Origin: Absidia repens
Taxonomy: Eukaryota; Mucoromycota; Mucoromycetes; Mucorales; Cunninghamellaceae
Direction: 5' to 3'
Length of the DNA stretch: 64,000 bases
NCBI GenBank assembly: GCA_002105175.1
Contig: MCGE01000008.1
Span: 248,001 to 312,000, forward strand
In this document: positions 21,795 to 33,165 of the stretch, piece after piece
Layout: every line of letters begins with the position of its first letter
Numbering within the stretch: the first letter of the stretch is position 1
Translations under genes and position numbers: made by a program
The notes under the pieces: generated by a model
Told to the model about the DNA's origin: nothing
Databases searched by the model: none
The model's input: only the letters and a program-made list of their open reading frames with translations

Positions 21795-22268
21795 CTAGAT
21801 GATGATAGAGAGAAGAACAAAGAATAGTATTAGAAACATGTCAATACTGACTTCGTCTACTGTTTTATACTTGTGATTTTCCCAACAGGCAAATGAGCCC
21901 CAGTATTTCAAGGCACCAAATAAAAATAACTACAGCAGAGGTTAAAAAAAAAAAGACTAGTGAGAATTAGTGCTATTCATTAAAACTGAGGATGAGTACT
22001 TACTCATAAACGCCATAATTGACAAACAGTTCCAGTCTTCTGAAAATTACCAACACCAAAGAAGGTGAACACATTCGTGGGCCTTGAGACAATCAAGGAC
22101 AATCTACTATACATTGAATCGCAAACATATTGCAGCTATTTGTTATTGGTAGGCCTAGGATTCATCTAAACACCTCAAATATTACTGAGAGAGCAGTTTT
22201 TGTTGCTGTTATTTCCATTAATTGCGATCGTCAAGGTATTTGTTGAAATCGTAAAATGCGAAAGACAT
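21795..22268 (-). pseudogene. Broken small membrane-protein gene, unidentified
   Basis: Three exon-like pieces on the minus strand: MSFAFYDFNKYLDDRN from ATG 22268; a piece reading QYVCDSMYSRLSLIVSRPT then FFGVGNFQKTGTVCQLWRL, ending in TGA just before a GTAAGT donor; and, after acceptor CTGTAG, LFLFGALKYWGSFACWENHK with a hydrophobic end and a stop at 21795. The TGA is the last codon before the donor, where TGG would keep the frame open. The first piece lacks a usable GT donor. The pieces look like one decayed gene of about 100 residues. A resemblance to peroxisomal PEX11-type proteins is only a weak guess. Confidence 0.35.
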
Positions 22269-22554
22269 GATAAAATTGATGTAGTGCACGCGGTATTTAA
22301 ATACGAAAAATATTGTTTTCCCACCAGCCAAGATCATAATCAGCATTTATGCGTATGAAACAGTTTACTTATATGGTATACCCAGATTGCATTTACAAAT
22401 GATGAGATCTGATGTAGGTTGAAAAAGAAATTTATGGGCGACCAAAATGTAATTTTATTTCAAGTACAAAAAGATAATAATAATAATGATGATATGTAAT
22501 GATATTGATAACTAAACTATATATATTCTAATAAACTATGGTAATATTTTTTTT

Positions 22555-23560
22555 CTAAACAATAGTCTCGTTACCATGAGATTCTTGTGAAGGATAATCG
22601 GAAGAATAATCATTTTCCCTGATCCATTGTTCAGAAAAGGCAGCACATCGTTTTCTAAGTCGATGAGACATATAAGTAACCGTAGCGGTCACGGTTATAA
22701 ATAGAACAGCAACAACAATAGTACCAGATAACATGATGATGTCCACCGACAAAGTTGTTGCTTCGATCAGGATAACCTTGATAATGAATTCCAACATCAA
22801 AGTGCTTCCCCAAAGCGCAGTATAGATAAAGTTATGACGACGGAAGTCAGGCATATAAGTCCAGTAAAACTCGGGTCGGTTAAGCGAGTGATGTTGTCCC
22901 TCATAATCAGTCCACTCCAGAGGAGGTAATTCAGACAGCATTTGTTGGACAACAAGAAATGTCAATGGATAGAGCTTGAACCAACGAGTTTCCAATGGGA
23001 TCAAAGTGACTAAGAAAAACAGTGCAATCACAGCAGAGGTAGTGGAATCACGCAAAAGAGCCAATCGCGCATCACCTATACAAAAAAATCCATCGCAATG
23101 ATTGGTAGAAAGTTAGCACCGATTTTCTTTTTCCTGGGACCGTCACTTCTTTAAACTTTAAAAACTTACCACTGACCAGAGTCAAGATACCAGATAAAAC
23201 AAACGAGAAAATACAGATACAGCCAATGACTTCGATCCGGCGTTTGATGATAAAACTGATGATAACGTGAAGTAAAGGAGGAATACCAGATAATACTAGC
23301 GCAAGAAGTTGGCTGATATAATTTTTCAAAATATAGTAAAGAGCCAAAGGAAGACCAATATCGACAATTAGCAAAACGGCAAACGTTCGGATCTGTCTAA
23401 AAAGTGCAGCACGGTATTCTTTTTTGTTCACGGCCTCCTTTTCCTTCTTAAGTGCGGCATCATCGTTGAGGTCCATTTTTGATACTGACGATAGATCTTG
23501 TTGATCTACGTTTTTTACTAATGGATCACTAGGGGAAGTGTAAGCAAATTGGTTTGACAT
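22555..23560 (-). CDS. VC0807-like multi-pass membrane protein (copy 2)
   Basis: Two exons, 23560-23170 and 23075-22555, with a 94-bp GT-AG intron splitting Gly as G|GT, the same site as in copy 1 (529-1576). The product is 303 residues, similar to copy 1 along its length: IGLPLALYYILKNYISQLLA, LSGIPPLLHV, IKRRIEVIGCICIFSFVLSG, then SGDARLALLRDSTTS and TLIPLETRWFK. A hydrophilic N-terminus of about 60 residues precedes the membrane segments and the C-terminus is polar. Function of the family is unknown. A (GA)n tract lies immediately upstream of the ATG. Both copies are on the same strand about 22 kb apart, so they are likely an old tandem duplication now split by other genes and the tRNA-Phe retroelement nest. 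Confidence 0.78.
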
Positions 23561-23572
23561 TTATGTGTATAT

Positions 23573-23574
<2 letters not shown>

Positions 23575-23625
<51 letters not shown>
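23575..23625. repeat. (GA)n microsatellite
   Basis: About 25 uninterrupted AG units in the 5' UTR or core promoter of the minus-strand VC0807-like gene, starting 15 bp from its ATG. Confidence 0.95.
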
Positions 23626-23628
<3 letters not shown>

Positions 23629-25923
23629 AGACAATTGAGTTGTTTAATTTTTTTTTATTTGAATAGAGAAAGGATGGGGTTTTTATATAAAAACGATCAA
23701 CAGTGGCTGATAACGTGTAAATGCAACTAAACAAAACTAAAACTACCAAATATGGATAATAAAAAAGAGGGGGTAATCGGAATAGCCAAGAATGACTCCG
23801 CATCCATCCACATCATCGGCATGGCTGAGTCAATGATGAATAGAAGATTCCTGCCAAGACACACACACCCAGAAAGCACAAATCAAATATCTATTGAAGA
23901 CAAGATAAATAACAGTAATGGAATGATATAATAAATAACGACTTTATATGAGTGAGGTATATTCCACCAATGGGTATGATAAAACTAATGAGACCCTAAA
24001 AGCAAAGAAGGAGAGCAAAGAAAAAAAAAAAAACTATGGCAAAGCTTTCGTCCTGCGATGTTTTCCTGATTTGTGATAATTTCGGATGTCTTTTCTGTAA
24101 CAAATGTTGTGGATCACCTGCCTTCAGTGATGTGATCCAGCATAAAACAAACTTGTAAATGTAAATTCTTGTAGCTTTCCATTTTCTTTTTCTTTCCTTA
24201 CCTTGTTAAATATCATGTACAAAGTAACCATCGCTTGTACGAATTGCTAGTTTTTGACCTTCCTTGATCTAGGTCGATTTGTTTATGGTTTTCCAGATCG
24301 AACTGCTATGCGAAAAAGGGGTTCTACGAGCGCGGAATAAAAAAGAAAGTCAGATTTCCATATCAGGTTTTTTTTCACCGTGTATCACAAAAATTATTTT
24401 TGTTGCTATACATGTACCTTATTGTTTGCCATAACCAAGTTGACCGCCTCTGTCCACAGACCCAAACATAGAACATGGAGAAGGTGGCCATTCAATATAG
24501 TAAGCGTAACTACCCGAATATTTGATGAAATACAGATATGTAGTAGATATGACGTAGGCTCCGTGTATAATAGACAAAATAAAAATAAAAAAAAAGGTCG
24601 AGCGTTAGTGTAACTCAATTTTCTTTTAGATCATATCACCTTCATTAGCCACAATATAACAGTCCAGTCCATGGATGACGTTAAGGAAATATCAGACAAG
24701 TTCACGCGACCAGACAAAGGATGAACCGGAATTGATTTCAGCCTAGCTACTATAGCCAAAAAAAGAAGTTAGCTTATTCAGTTATATTTAGCAACATTTT
24801 AACTTCGGTGACCAATCCACATCCGTCGCGAATCAGTTCTTTGGATTATCGGTCATTTCGGGTTTCACATATATCTTTACCTTGTTTTCCAGAAATTTCA
24901 TACTACAATAAATTCAACCGTCAGATCTACCTAAATACATGCAGCATTTCTCTTTTTTTTTTTTTTCCTGCGATGGATTACCTTTTGATACCAATCCCAA
25001 AGGTACCATATTCTGTTTTTGCTCTACCGTTATTGATGGATTGTCCGCAAAGTCGATGGATTCAGGGTCCAGGTACCAGCAAAAATAAAATTTCGTTCCT
25101 CGTCCATGAAGCCTATCGAGTCAAACTAGATGCATCGATGCCTTATATCTACATAAACTTCAGTATGTATGCCTGGTTAGTCTTGATATTTTTGATATAG
25201 ACTACATGCTTAGCTTACCAGTGCAGGTATGCAGGAATATATGTAAAAAAGGCTTCCGTTTCGGTGTGTCGGTCATAAAGAGTTAGCGCTTAGATAACGA
25301 GTCAGGAGCACAGGTACCAGGGAGGGAAATACAAAATTGCAGAAGAGTCAACTTGGTTTGCGCACTTGATCATTTGGATAAGCATTTACGCAAGTCCAAG
25401 ACCACCGGAACATGAATGGGACGTCTATCACTTCTTGAGTTTGAGAACTACGAATACATAAAGATTGATAAACTGATGGTTAGGCATTAGCATCACCTAC
25501 TCTATTGACATACGCAGCAATACACTCCTCGGTTCTTACTAAAGTGGGCGTACTTGCACTGACCGGTTTGGGACGAGCTATTTGCAAAATTAATTATGGT
25601 CTTCTGTAAAAAAAAAAAAAAGAAAAATCAAAAATACACCGCGGAGCTCAAAACCAGCCTCACCCTTTCTACACCACTGCAGATACTCCACTCGCCAAAC
25701 CCAGTTCCACTCCACCCACAAACAAAATATTCGATAAAAAGACAAGGCCACAAATAATAATAAGAGTAAGAATGATGATTTACATATGTTTATTAAAAAC
25801 AAGTTGGAGACATGCTGGGTTTTATTTTTCGTAAACAAAAAAAAAGATGGTAATAAAAATTTACTACGAAAAAAAAAAAAAAAAAAAAAAAAGATGAGTA
25901 ACTGATGAGCCGTTTCCTTTCAA
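23626..25923. other. Region without a resolved gene
   Basis: No continuous coding gene is recognised. On the minus strand, 25077-24983 reads WYLDPESIDFADNPSITVEQ and beyond without a stop, and 25590-25505 reads ARPKPVSASTPTLVRTEE before a GTATGT donor-like site. These may be exons of a decayed or unrecognised gene. AT-rich DNA and A-runs (25608-25620, about 25868-25892) make up the rest. The right end holds the RPL26 3' flank. Confidence 0.35.
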
Positions 25924-26773
25924 TTATCGACACTGAGTTCTTTTAATGATATTTACTTGTTGCATAGCATCCTTGTTTCCCTTACGGTCAAGGACGGATT
26001 GGCGGCTGTGATCCAACTTGAGCTTGTTGATGACAACGTTGGAGGGATGGATACCAATAGGAGCAGTGGCACCTTTTGTTTTTTTTAAATAAAGATCATA
26101 TATTAGTAAAATAATCTGTTGAATCAAATCACGATATTTATGTAGAAGAAACTAACCGTTGACCTTTTCGCGGGTAACACGTTCAATGTAAATCACCCAC
26201 TTCTTACGGTAGACTTGGACGACCTTGCCTTCACGGCCCTTGTAGGTACCACGGACAACGGTGACTTCATCATCCCGACGGATAGGCATGGCACGAGCCT
26301 ATTAACAGAAAAAAAAAAGTGGAACGCATGAGTATGATCCAAAAAAAAAAAATCGGCATCCATGAGTGAGAGGGGGTTCAAAGACCGACTTACGCTATGC
26401 TTTTCCTTGAGTTCCTTGGACAAAGGAGAGCTCATGATCTTTTGGCGGATATGAGAAGGAGCAGAGAAGTGAGCCTTTCTGCACTTTCTGCGGGAGGAAG
26501 TCACGTCTATAATAATAAAGGCGAAATGGTTAGTTTCGAAGTATGTTAAAGCTGGCTCTTGAATGATAACCTTGTATATCTCTCTTTTTTTGTGCCCCCT
26601 TTTTTTTGCACTTTTCTTCGGCCCATCCATCCATCCACCCATCCATCCATCCATCCATTCATTCATTTATCGATCGTATTGATGTCGTTTTTTTTTCTTT
26701 CTGTCATTATTCGTCCTCGTTATCATTCATATGAAAATAAACCGTAAGATTTCTTACCAGCACTGAACTTCAT
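25924..26773 (-). CDS. RPL26: 60S ribosomal protein L26 (uL24)
   Basis: Four exons on the minus strand: 26773-26758, 26506-26394, 26298-26157, 26072-25924, all GT-AG, giving 139 residues. It begins [19 protein letters not shown], continues [18 protein letters not shown], and carries the KOW motif region [17 protein letters not shown] then [19 protein letters not shown]. The end reads [15 protein letters not shown]. These are diagnostic for eukaryotic L26/uL24, an early-assembling protein near the exit tunnel of the large subunit. Exon 1 has only 16 nt, typical of ribosomal protein genes whose first intron follows a few codons. Intron 1 is the longest in the window (251 bp) and contains a (CATC)n microsatellite. 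Confidence 0.96.
26622..26671. repeat. (CATC)n microsatellite in RPL26 intron 1
   Basis: CCATCCATC-type tetranucleotide repeats decaying into (CATT)n, wholly inside the first intron. Confidence 0.9.
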
Positions 26774-27789
26774 GGTTAGATTTGATAAGGAAGAATAAGA
26801 GGGGAAAAAAAATGTAGGCAATGAAACCCCTCTCCCCTCACACTCATCAAGTTGAAATCCCGCCACTACATCAAGAGCGAAACCTTGAGGCATATGAGGC
26901 ATATGTTTTTAGTGCCGATGATGAAAGCGTTCAATTCAATATTTTTTAAATCACACACATCATTATTTTATTAGATATTATTGCTATTATTCCAAATGGC
27001 TGAGAATATTGTAGCATTTATAACTGGTATGTAATATTTATGATAAAGACATGCCTTCACCATTTTGCGCCTTTCTAGGTAGCACCTTGGGGTTCAGCTG
27101 ACTATCGCTCGGGTTTTTATGTTTTTTTTTTTTTTTAAATACCATACGCGATAAAAACAGTAAACTGAGCATATATAGTATGCCCAATCTGTTGTAGGCT
27201 ACGATAACTGCATAGGTTAATCAATAAAAAAGGTGGTGCAATAATAGGGAACATACCATACCTAGTGACCTAGCACTACAAACGATAAGTTAAAAAAGTA
27301 GAGATAAATAGCTCATTGGCAACGGCCACACTCACGGCGTAGTTTATGCATGTTCATTAACATAGTTGATAGATCAATAATAATGTTACACTTAGTGCTA
27401 AGTGATCTAGAACAGCCAACCAGTTGTTAGGGCTCTATAAAGAAAAATGATCGCTGTGGGTGAGTTAGAATTCAGGTGTCTGATAAGATGTTGGCACAAA
27501 ATAGCCACAATAGCAATTTCACTCATTATATAATGAATAGGAGGATAGGCAATAAAAAAGGTATATTTTATTTGAAGGAATATGATCATACTAAACTAAA
27601 TGGACGATGCTACTAACAAGGGACTTATTGTACATGGAAAAAGAGATGCTAATAGGAGTCTGAATAACTGGTCAACATGGAGGAAGGATCTCAAAGATTT
27701 TCACTATCAATCTAGAATGACAACTGCAAAAATGGGTTATTATAATTTAAGTACAGTACAAGTGATGAGGGAGATCTTGTATTCTATCA
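26774..27789. other. RPL26 upstream region and intergenic DNA
   Basis: Presumed RPL26 promoter, with a C/T-rich stretch on the gene's sense side, then AT-rich DNA. GGCATATGAGGCATATG near 26889-26905 is a short direct repeat. From about 27600 the sequence starts to resemble the dispersed repeat copy at 29.9 kb weakly. No gene is recognised. Confidence 0.45.
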
Positions 27790-28175
27790 TGTAAAAGGGA
27801 TCTATTACACAGAGCATGAGAAAGACTAACAGGGCCTTTTTCATTAAAGTATGTAAAATACACATATTTTATTCAGATGCAGATACAAACTAGAGTTATA
27901 CAAACACCAAACTAAGCTAATGAAGACTCTAAAAAGTCAACTAATGGCGATCCCAAAATCCTAGATCCAAAATGAAAGGGTTTCCCCATGCACCTTGTAA
28001 TCCCTGAGCCAGAACCCCGTCTAAACTAGTACTAACACTAATCTAAGTCCACCATAATCTCAAAAAAGTTAAAATGACGAAGAAAAAAGGAAAAGGGAAA
28101 GAGGAAAAAGGAAAGAAAGAGAGCGGAAAATAAATGGGAGAGAATAAAAAATTCACGTGGGCGGAATTTGAACTA
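27790..28175 (+). repeat. Dispersed repeat family R1, copy 1
   Basis: Shares with 30113-30500 the blocks AAAAGGGATCTATT, CAGATGCAGATACAAACT, AATGAAAGGGTTTCCCCATG, CTAATCTAAGTCCACCATAA and a purine-rich tail. Shorter or more diverged relatives lie at about 20515, 33600 and 34385. No coding capacity, so it resembles a SINE- or MITE-like unit, but no tRNA head or terminal inverted repeat was found. Confidence 0.65.
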
Positions 28176-30112
28176 TATTGTGTGTGGCTGGATGGTTTTT
28201 GGTTCCAAGTTGATTAAAAAAAAAAAGGAACCTTTCACTTTTTCTCATCTATTCTTTTTACAGCATCATCAACATGGTAATACCATTCTTATTACAACTG
28301 CTTGTCTTTATTCAGCAACACAGCATGGCGGCTCCCTTTTCCTTTTACAGAGGCCAATATCGGACGCGTAATGGTTCGTTGTTCTCGTGACAGTAGCTCC
28401 CGTCATTCATTATCTATAAAATGACACTCTCTTTTAAGGAAATTTACAAATTCAGTATCGGCAACATAGCTAGTTTATCCCGACCCACTGCATTGTAGAA
28501 AAAGGGTGTTACTCGCCATAGAATAGCATATCCCCTTTATTTAACCTAATTTATATCACATTATGATCGTTGTACAAGATATTTCGTTCCCTTGCATTTA
28601 TCCTCCCGCTCATACACTACTTCGCAAATATCACATAGACTTTACAATAAGATAAATGACATGGTACTGTCGTTAGATTAGCTTGATGTTGAAATAGTGT
28701 CATATTTAATGCCCATCTCTGAATAAAATATGTCGCGCTTCTGTATTATTACTCTCTCTTACGTTTAGTTTGATTTGTCGAATGTGCGTACTCGCATTTA
28801 TTGTGCATATGCGTGTAGAAAAAAAAAATTGGTGCGTGTGCGCAGGAAAACAAAAAGACTGGGGATGAAATGATTTCACCCAATCGTCGTACTGAATCCT
28901 TCGTCTACTATGCTTCAAGCAAGGGACTGGAAAGGGTTTTCTGAGCGGCCCAAAACGAAGAAGGTGACACAGAAAATTGAATCAATGTGAAATTATTATG
29001 GGATGAAAGAGCTTGTGCATATTAAATCAACACTTACATTTCTACCAAAAAAGAGTCTACGGTGTTTGGCTCCAACTCTTTAACGGAGCATACATCGTTC
29101 CAGTTATACTAATATCAAATGTGGCTAAAATACAGACGCATCATATTACGGATATTATTTCATACATTATTTACAGAGATAAAACCCAACACCATATTCA
29201 ATACAGCACGCTTCGATCACATAGATAACATCCCCACTTAATTCTTCTCATTTCAAAAAACGTAATGAGTATAAAACATAAATATGTCCTAAAAGTTTTT
29301 ATTGTTAAAACTACATACTATCGCTAATACTACTATTATACCATGATGCTTTGTGGCGCTGAAAGGGCTCGATTAAAATAATCAATCGCTCTATGCGTCA
29401 CAATTGAACCGATATTGAAATAAGATGACTGTTAAAAAAAACCGGGGGGGTGAATTAACGAGGAAGTTGTAAAGAAAGTGACAATGGTTTTTATTAATGC
29501 TAATAGGAACAAAAGAATGACAATATTGGGAGAGAATTGTTTCGCTTTGCCAAAAAAAAAAAAAAGCAAAAAAAAAAAAAAAGTGGGGAGGGACCAGCAG
29601 CATGTCAAGTCAATGGGGCCATGGTATTTATACAGGAGGTTACTCCGGCTTCACGGTCTTGGTATATCAATATCGACGGGAGATATGCAAAAGGGTCACA
29701 TTGGATATTACATGACCGAAAACTGTTGTCAGTCGCATGGATTCTTGGAGGACAATTGGTCAATTTAGGTGAACTGGAAAGCTAGTCGTTTGATAGGACA
29801 CGTAAAAACCAGCTACAAGGGCAATTTTTTTCTCACTATATGGTGTGCTAAATATTGCATAATAACAAGTACATATTTTATTAAAGCATATTGAGTAAAT
29901 ACCAAACTGAATGAGCAGGGTTCATTGTAACAAGGGATCTACTGGTAGTGGAATGAAAGAAACTAGTGGAAGATCTGAAGAATGATCAAAATTAATCTCT
30001 AGAAGAACTCGTAAAAAGTTATACAATAGGCTGTATATGGCATTAGAAACAGTAAGTGATGTCTTGGATTGAAGCAAAAACGATCAACACTACTCAAAAA
30101 GGGTAATGGTAG
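28176..30112. other. Gene-poor region
   Basis: AT-rich, no gene recognised. A frame at 29600-29785 reads VFIQEVTPASRSWYINIDGR and beyond but has no partner exon or known motif. A-runs lie at 29551-29582. Confidence 0.4.
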
Positions 30113-30409
30113 TAAAAAAGGGATCTATTGCACAAGTCATCAGAGACACTAATGGGACAAATTTCATTAAAGCAACTAAAAGAAGAGGCACATTTTATTT
30201 AGATGTAGATACAAACTATGGACAAACTAACACTAAACTATGCTAATGGTGGCATCAAAAAGCCAACTAATGGTGAGTCCTAAATCCTGAATCCAAAATG
30301 AAAGGGTTTCCCCATCCATCTTGGAATCCCTGAGTTGAAACCACCTTCTAAACTAGTTCAGAAGCTAATCTAAGTCCACCATAACCTCAAAAAAGTTGAA
30401 TGATGAAGG

Positions 30410-30448
<39 letters not shown>

Positions 30449-30500
30449 AGGCGAAAATAGAACTGGGTGGCATAAATATTTACAGGGGGGGCATTTGAAA
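30113..30500 (+). repeat. Dispersed repeat family R1, copy 2
   Basis: Direct copy of 27790-28175, about 2.3 kb downstream, diverged by substitutions and small indels. The purine tail here has become an A35 run (30410-30446). Confidence 0.65.
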
Positions 30501-31838
30501 TATTTTTTCGTGTGGTGGAATTTTTTCTCGGATTACGAATACGAAAAACGCGACATATCCTTTTACAGTGAACCGATAGGATGCATTATTTTAAAAGGAA
30601 GAATAATACCCATTGTGCCGCAACAGAAAATGATGAGAGATGATAATGTATTATTGGCACAGTTCAAGATGAGGGAGTAAATAGTGTATTTGTGGAATAG
30701 ATGGATGATCAATTAATTATTGACAGATTGTAGACCAAGCGAAACATTGTCAGCGTCGAGATATGCTAGTCAGGGCAAGGCACAGTTTTTTGGTTGTGAT
30801 GGATAACCAGATAATTGATATATGTGGATGGTGACAATGACAAGAATGATAGTAAGTATGCCGGTTGGGATAGTGAGGTTGGATTGGACGAGAAGGAAAG
30901 GTTTGAAAAGGGATTGGGGTGCATAGGACCTCAAAATAAAATGGGAAACCTGAGGACTTTTAACAAAAAGAAATGTTGATTTCTACAACTACATAGAAAG
31001 TTTGTTTAAAAGCAAACAGAATCCGTGACTTTTCTGATGAAGTGGATTTTATAGAATTGCCTGATTTCATTTCCATGATAAATAAAAATAGTCAGGAGGA
31101 ATTGAGGGCAGGTGTACTTTTTGAGAAATACAAAGTTTTTATTGTAAAGAATTGATAAAACTTATATATATAAGGGGGGGGGAATGTACTAGTTTAACAA
31201 TGATAACAGTGTTTCAAACTAAGAGAATGTAAAACTATTTGCGATCGTAAATAAAATGGAATATTGATACTGGTGATGGTGCAGGGCGATGAATGAAACT
31301 AAATAAAATAATAACAGAAGGAAGCCTACAGTAGGTAAGGGGGGAGAGATTAAATAAATAAAATTGAAATCACGAGTCGAATCGAAGTCGCATTTAACCT
31401 CGATGAATCTACTTTTGTAGTTTCCTGTCCAATTTCACAACCATGAGAGGCTAGAGTGTAATAAATGGAATATAGTCGATTGTCTGATCACCTTCAAGTT
31501 GAATCGCTCGCAATATCATACTACGCACCTGGTAAAGTAATAAAAATGGGGAAAAACGTGATTGTGAATGTCGTTATCGTTGGCAAAAGTGTACGTAACT
31601 GTTGTGAGATAATGATAAGAAGTGACGAAAGTAAGGGGCATATAAGAAAGAGGAAAACAAGATAAAATAAAAAGGTCGATTAAAAAGGAGGGGGATGGGA
31701 ACAACAAAAGAGAAACGAAAAAAAAAAAAAAATAGAACAAAAATGGGAGGGAGAGCAAACTAGCCAATAAGAGCGCTGGCGGCGTTTTAATTTGGTGTTG
31801 AGGAATATATAGTACTTTGAAATTTAATATTCAAGTTC
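30501..31838. other. Gene-poor region before tRNA-Asp
   Basis: AT-rich DNA with G-runs (31178-31185) and purine-rich tracts. Short frames at 31465-31767 lack coding character. No gene is recognised. Confidence 0.45.
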
Positions 31839-31910
31839 TCTTAGATAGTATAGTGGTTAGTATCCCCGCCTGTCACGCGGGAGACCGGGGTTCAATTCCC
31901 CGTCTGAGAG
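31839..31910 (+). tRNA. tRNA-Asp (GTC)
   Basis: A 72-nt cloverleaf without intron: acceptor TCTTAGA pairs with TCTGAGA (one T-G pair), discriminator G. D-arm TAGTATAGTGGTTAGTA, anticodon loop CTGTCAC (anticodon GTC), T-arm CGGGG/CCCCG with loop TTCAATT. A T8 terminator follows at 31924-31931. An LTR begins 56 bp past the 3' end. Confidence 0.96.
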
Positions 31911-31966
31911 TACACTTCTTCTCTTTTTTTTGAATTTTACAATTCATGTGCGGACTCGTAACATAG

Positions 31967-33119
31967 TGTTACGGCCAATTTGGGTAAGAAGCTTGTAACA
32001 GAGTAGTGTTTTGTAGGTTTTTATATTTTTTTGGGTTGAATAGGATGTCTTGTGTTACGGCTAATTTTGGTGGTTAGGTCGTAACTGGAAATTGTTTTTG
32101 TAGGTTTTTATTTTTTATAGAGTGAGAACCAGAACCTTTTAGGATTAAGTTCAACCGATTGTAGCTTCAAAGGCTTAAAGATAATATAGGACTAAACTTG
32201 AGAGTCCAAGTGAGGATGTATTATTTTCAAAGATGAAAATAATAAGGTCAATAAAATAAGTAGTGACTTAAATCAAGTCAAAAAATAAAGTGAAGCGAGA
32301 TTCAGACTCAGCTGTCAAAAATATATAATAAAAATATTCCAAAGTGTGGAATAAAAGGAAGCCAACAAGTTGGGAGGTTTAAAAAAACCTTTGTAATGAA
32401 TTTATTAAAAAAATAAAAAGAGTAAAAAGTGTTTCAAAAATATAATAATTAATTTTTTCTTTTGAAATTTTTTTAGAGGTATTTATACTAAATTTTTATG
32501 TTAAATATCGGATTATGAACGTCGGGTTATGAACATCAGGTTGTGAACGTCGGGTTAGGCTTCTTCTGTCATGGCCCAGGTTATCAATTTGTCCCAACCA
32601 AACAATTTGCCAAGTTCAAGATCAGTATCAACACTTGAGTTATCCTTTAGTATAGCTTTTGCTTGTTTATAGCTTGAAAATAAATTTGTTCCTTGGGCGG
32701 AATTTGAAATATCTTGTTCCTGAATCGGACAAAAATAGAATTGAGAGTAGTGAGCACCAGAACTTTTGTAGATAAAGTCCAACTGTAGAGAAAGTTTATA
32801 AAAATAAACTTGAAAAAGTAAAATAAAATAAAAAAGAGGACTTGTAGTCAAAAATAAAAGGAGGTTTCTATGATCCAATAGAAACAGTAGATAATTTGGT
32901 GGTATAATAACCTTTGTACTAAGTTTTATTTGATAAATTGAGAAAACTGAAAAAAAACTAAAGAGAAAAGAAAAGAGAATAAAAAAAGTGGGATATTTAT
33001 ACTAAAAAATAAAATAAGGTTGGTCAGAAGCAAAACGTGTCGGAGGCAAAAAGTGTTAAAGTTTCAAAAGCGGCTGCAGGTTCACTGTGTTGGGAGCGGC
33101 CTCAGGCCGATCCTCGACA
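31967..33119 (-). repeat. Solo LTR, first subfamily, interrupted by a second LTR
   Basis: Two halves, 31967-32052 and 32634-33119, of one LTR with termini TGTTACGG (plus-strand left end) and TCGACA (right end). The interruption is the LTR at 32053-32633, flanked by CTTG on both sides. Removing it restores the LTR block GGATGTCTTGAGTTATCC. On the minus strand its start encodes VEDRPEAAP in the T|GTN frame. Confidence 0.85.
32053..32633 (-). repeat. Solo LTR-X nested in another LTR
   Basis: 581 bp, minus-strand start TGTTGATACTGATC, end CCGTAACA, with a perfect 4-bp target duplication CTTG (32049-32052 and 32634-32637). Its start encodes VDTDLELGKLFGWDKLITWA then MTEEA and a stop. TATA-like box near 32485. 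Confidence 0.9.
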
Positions 33120-33165
33120 TGAGTTATCCTTTAGTATAGCTTTTGCTTGTTATATATTGAAAAGA
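33120..33165 (-). repeat. LTR fragment
   Basis: TGAGTTATCCTTTAGTATAG and the following bases repeat an internal LTR block directly after the end of the LTR at 33119. Confidence 0.6.

Noticed and set aside
23561..23803. Minus-strand frame with (SL)n
   Set aside because: Produced by the (GA)n microsatellite; no conserved sequence.
24808..25200. Plus-strand frame of 130 codons
   Set aside because: No conserved motif, a Phe run in the middle, and the opposite strand looks at least as coding.
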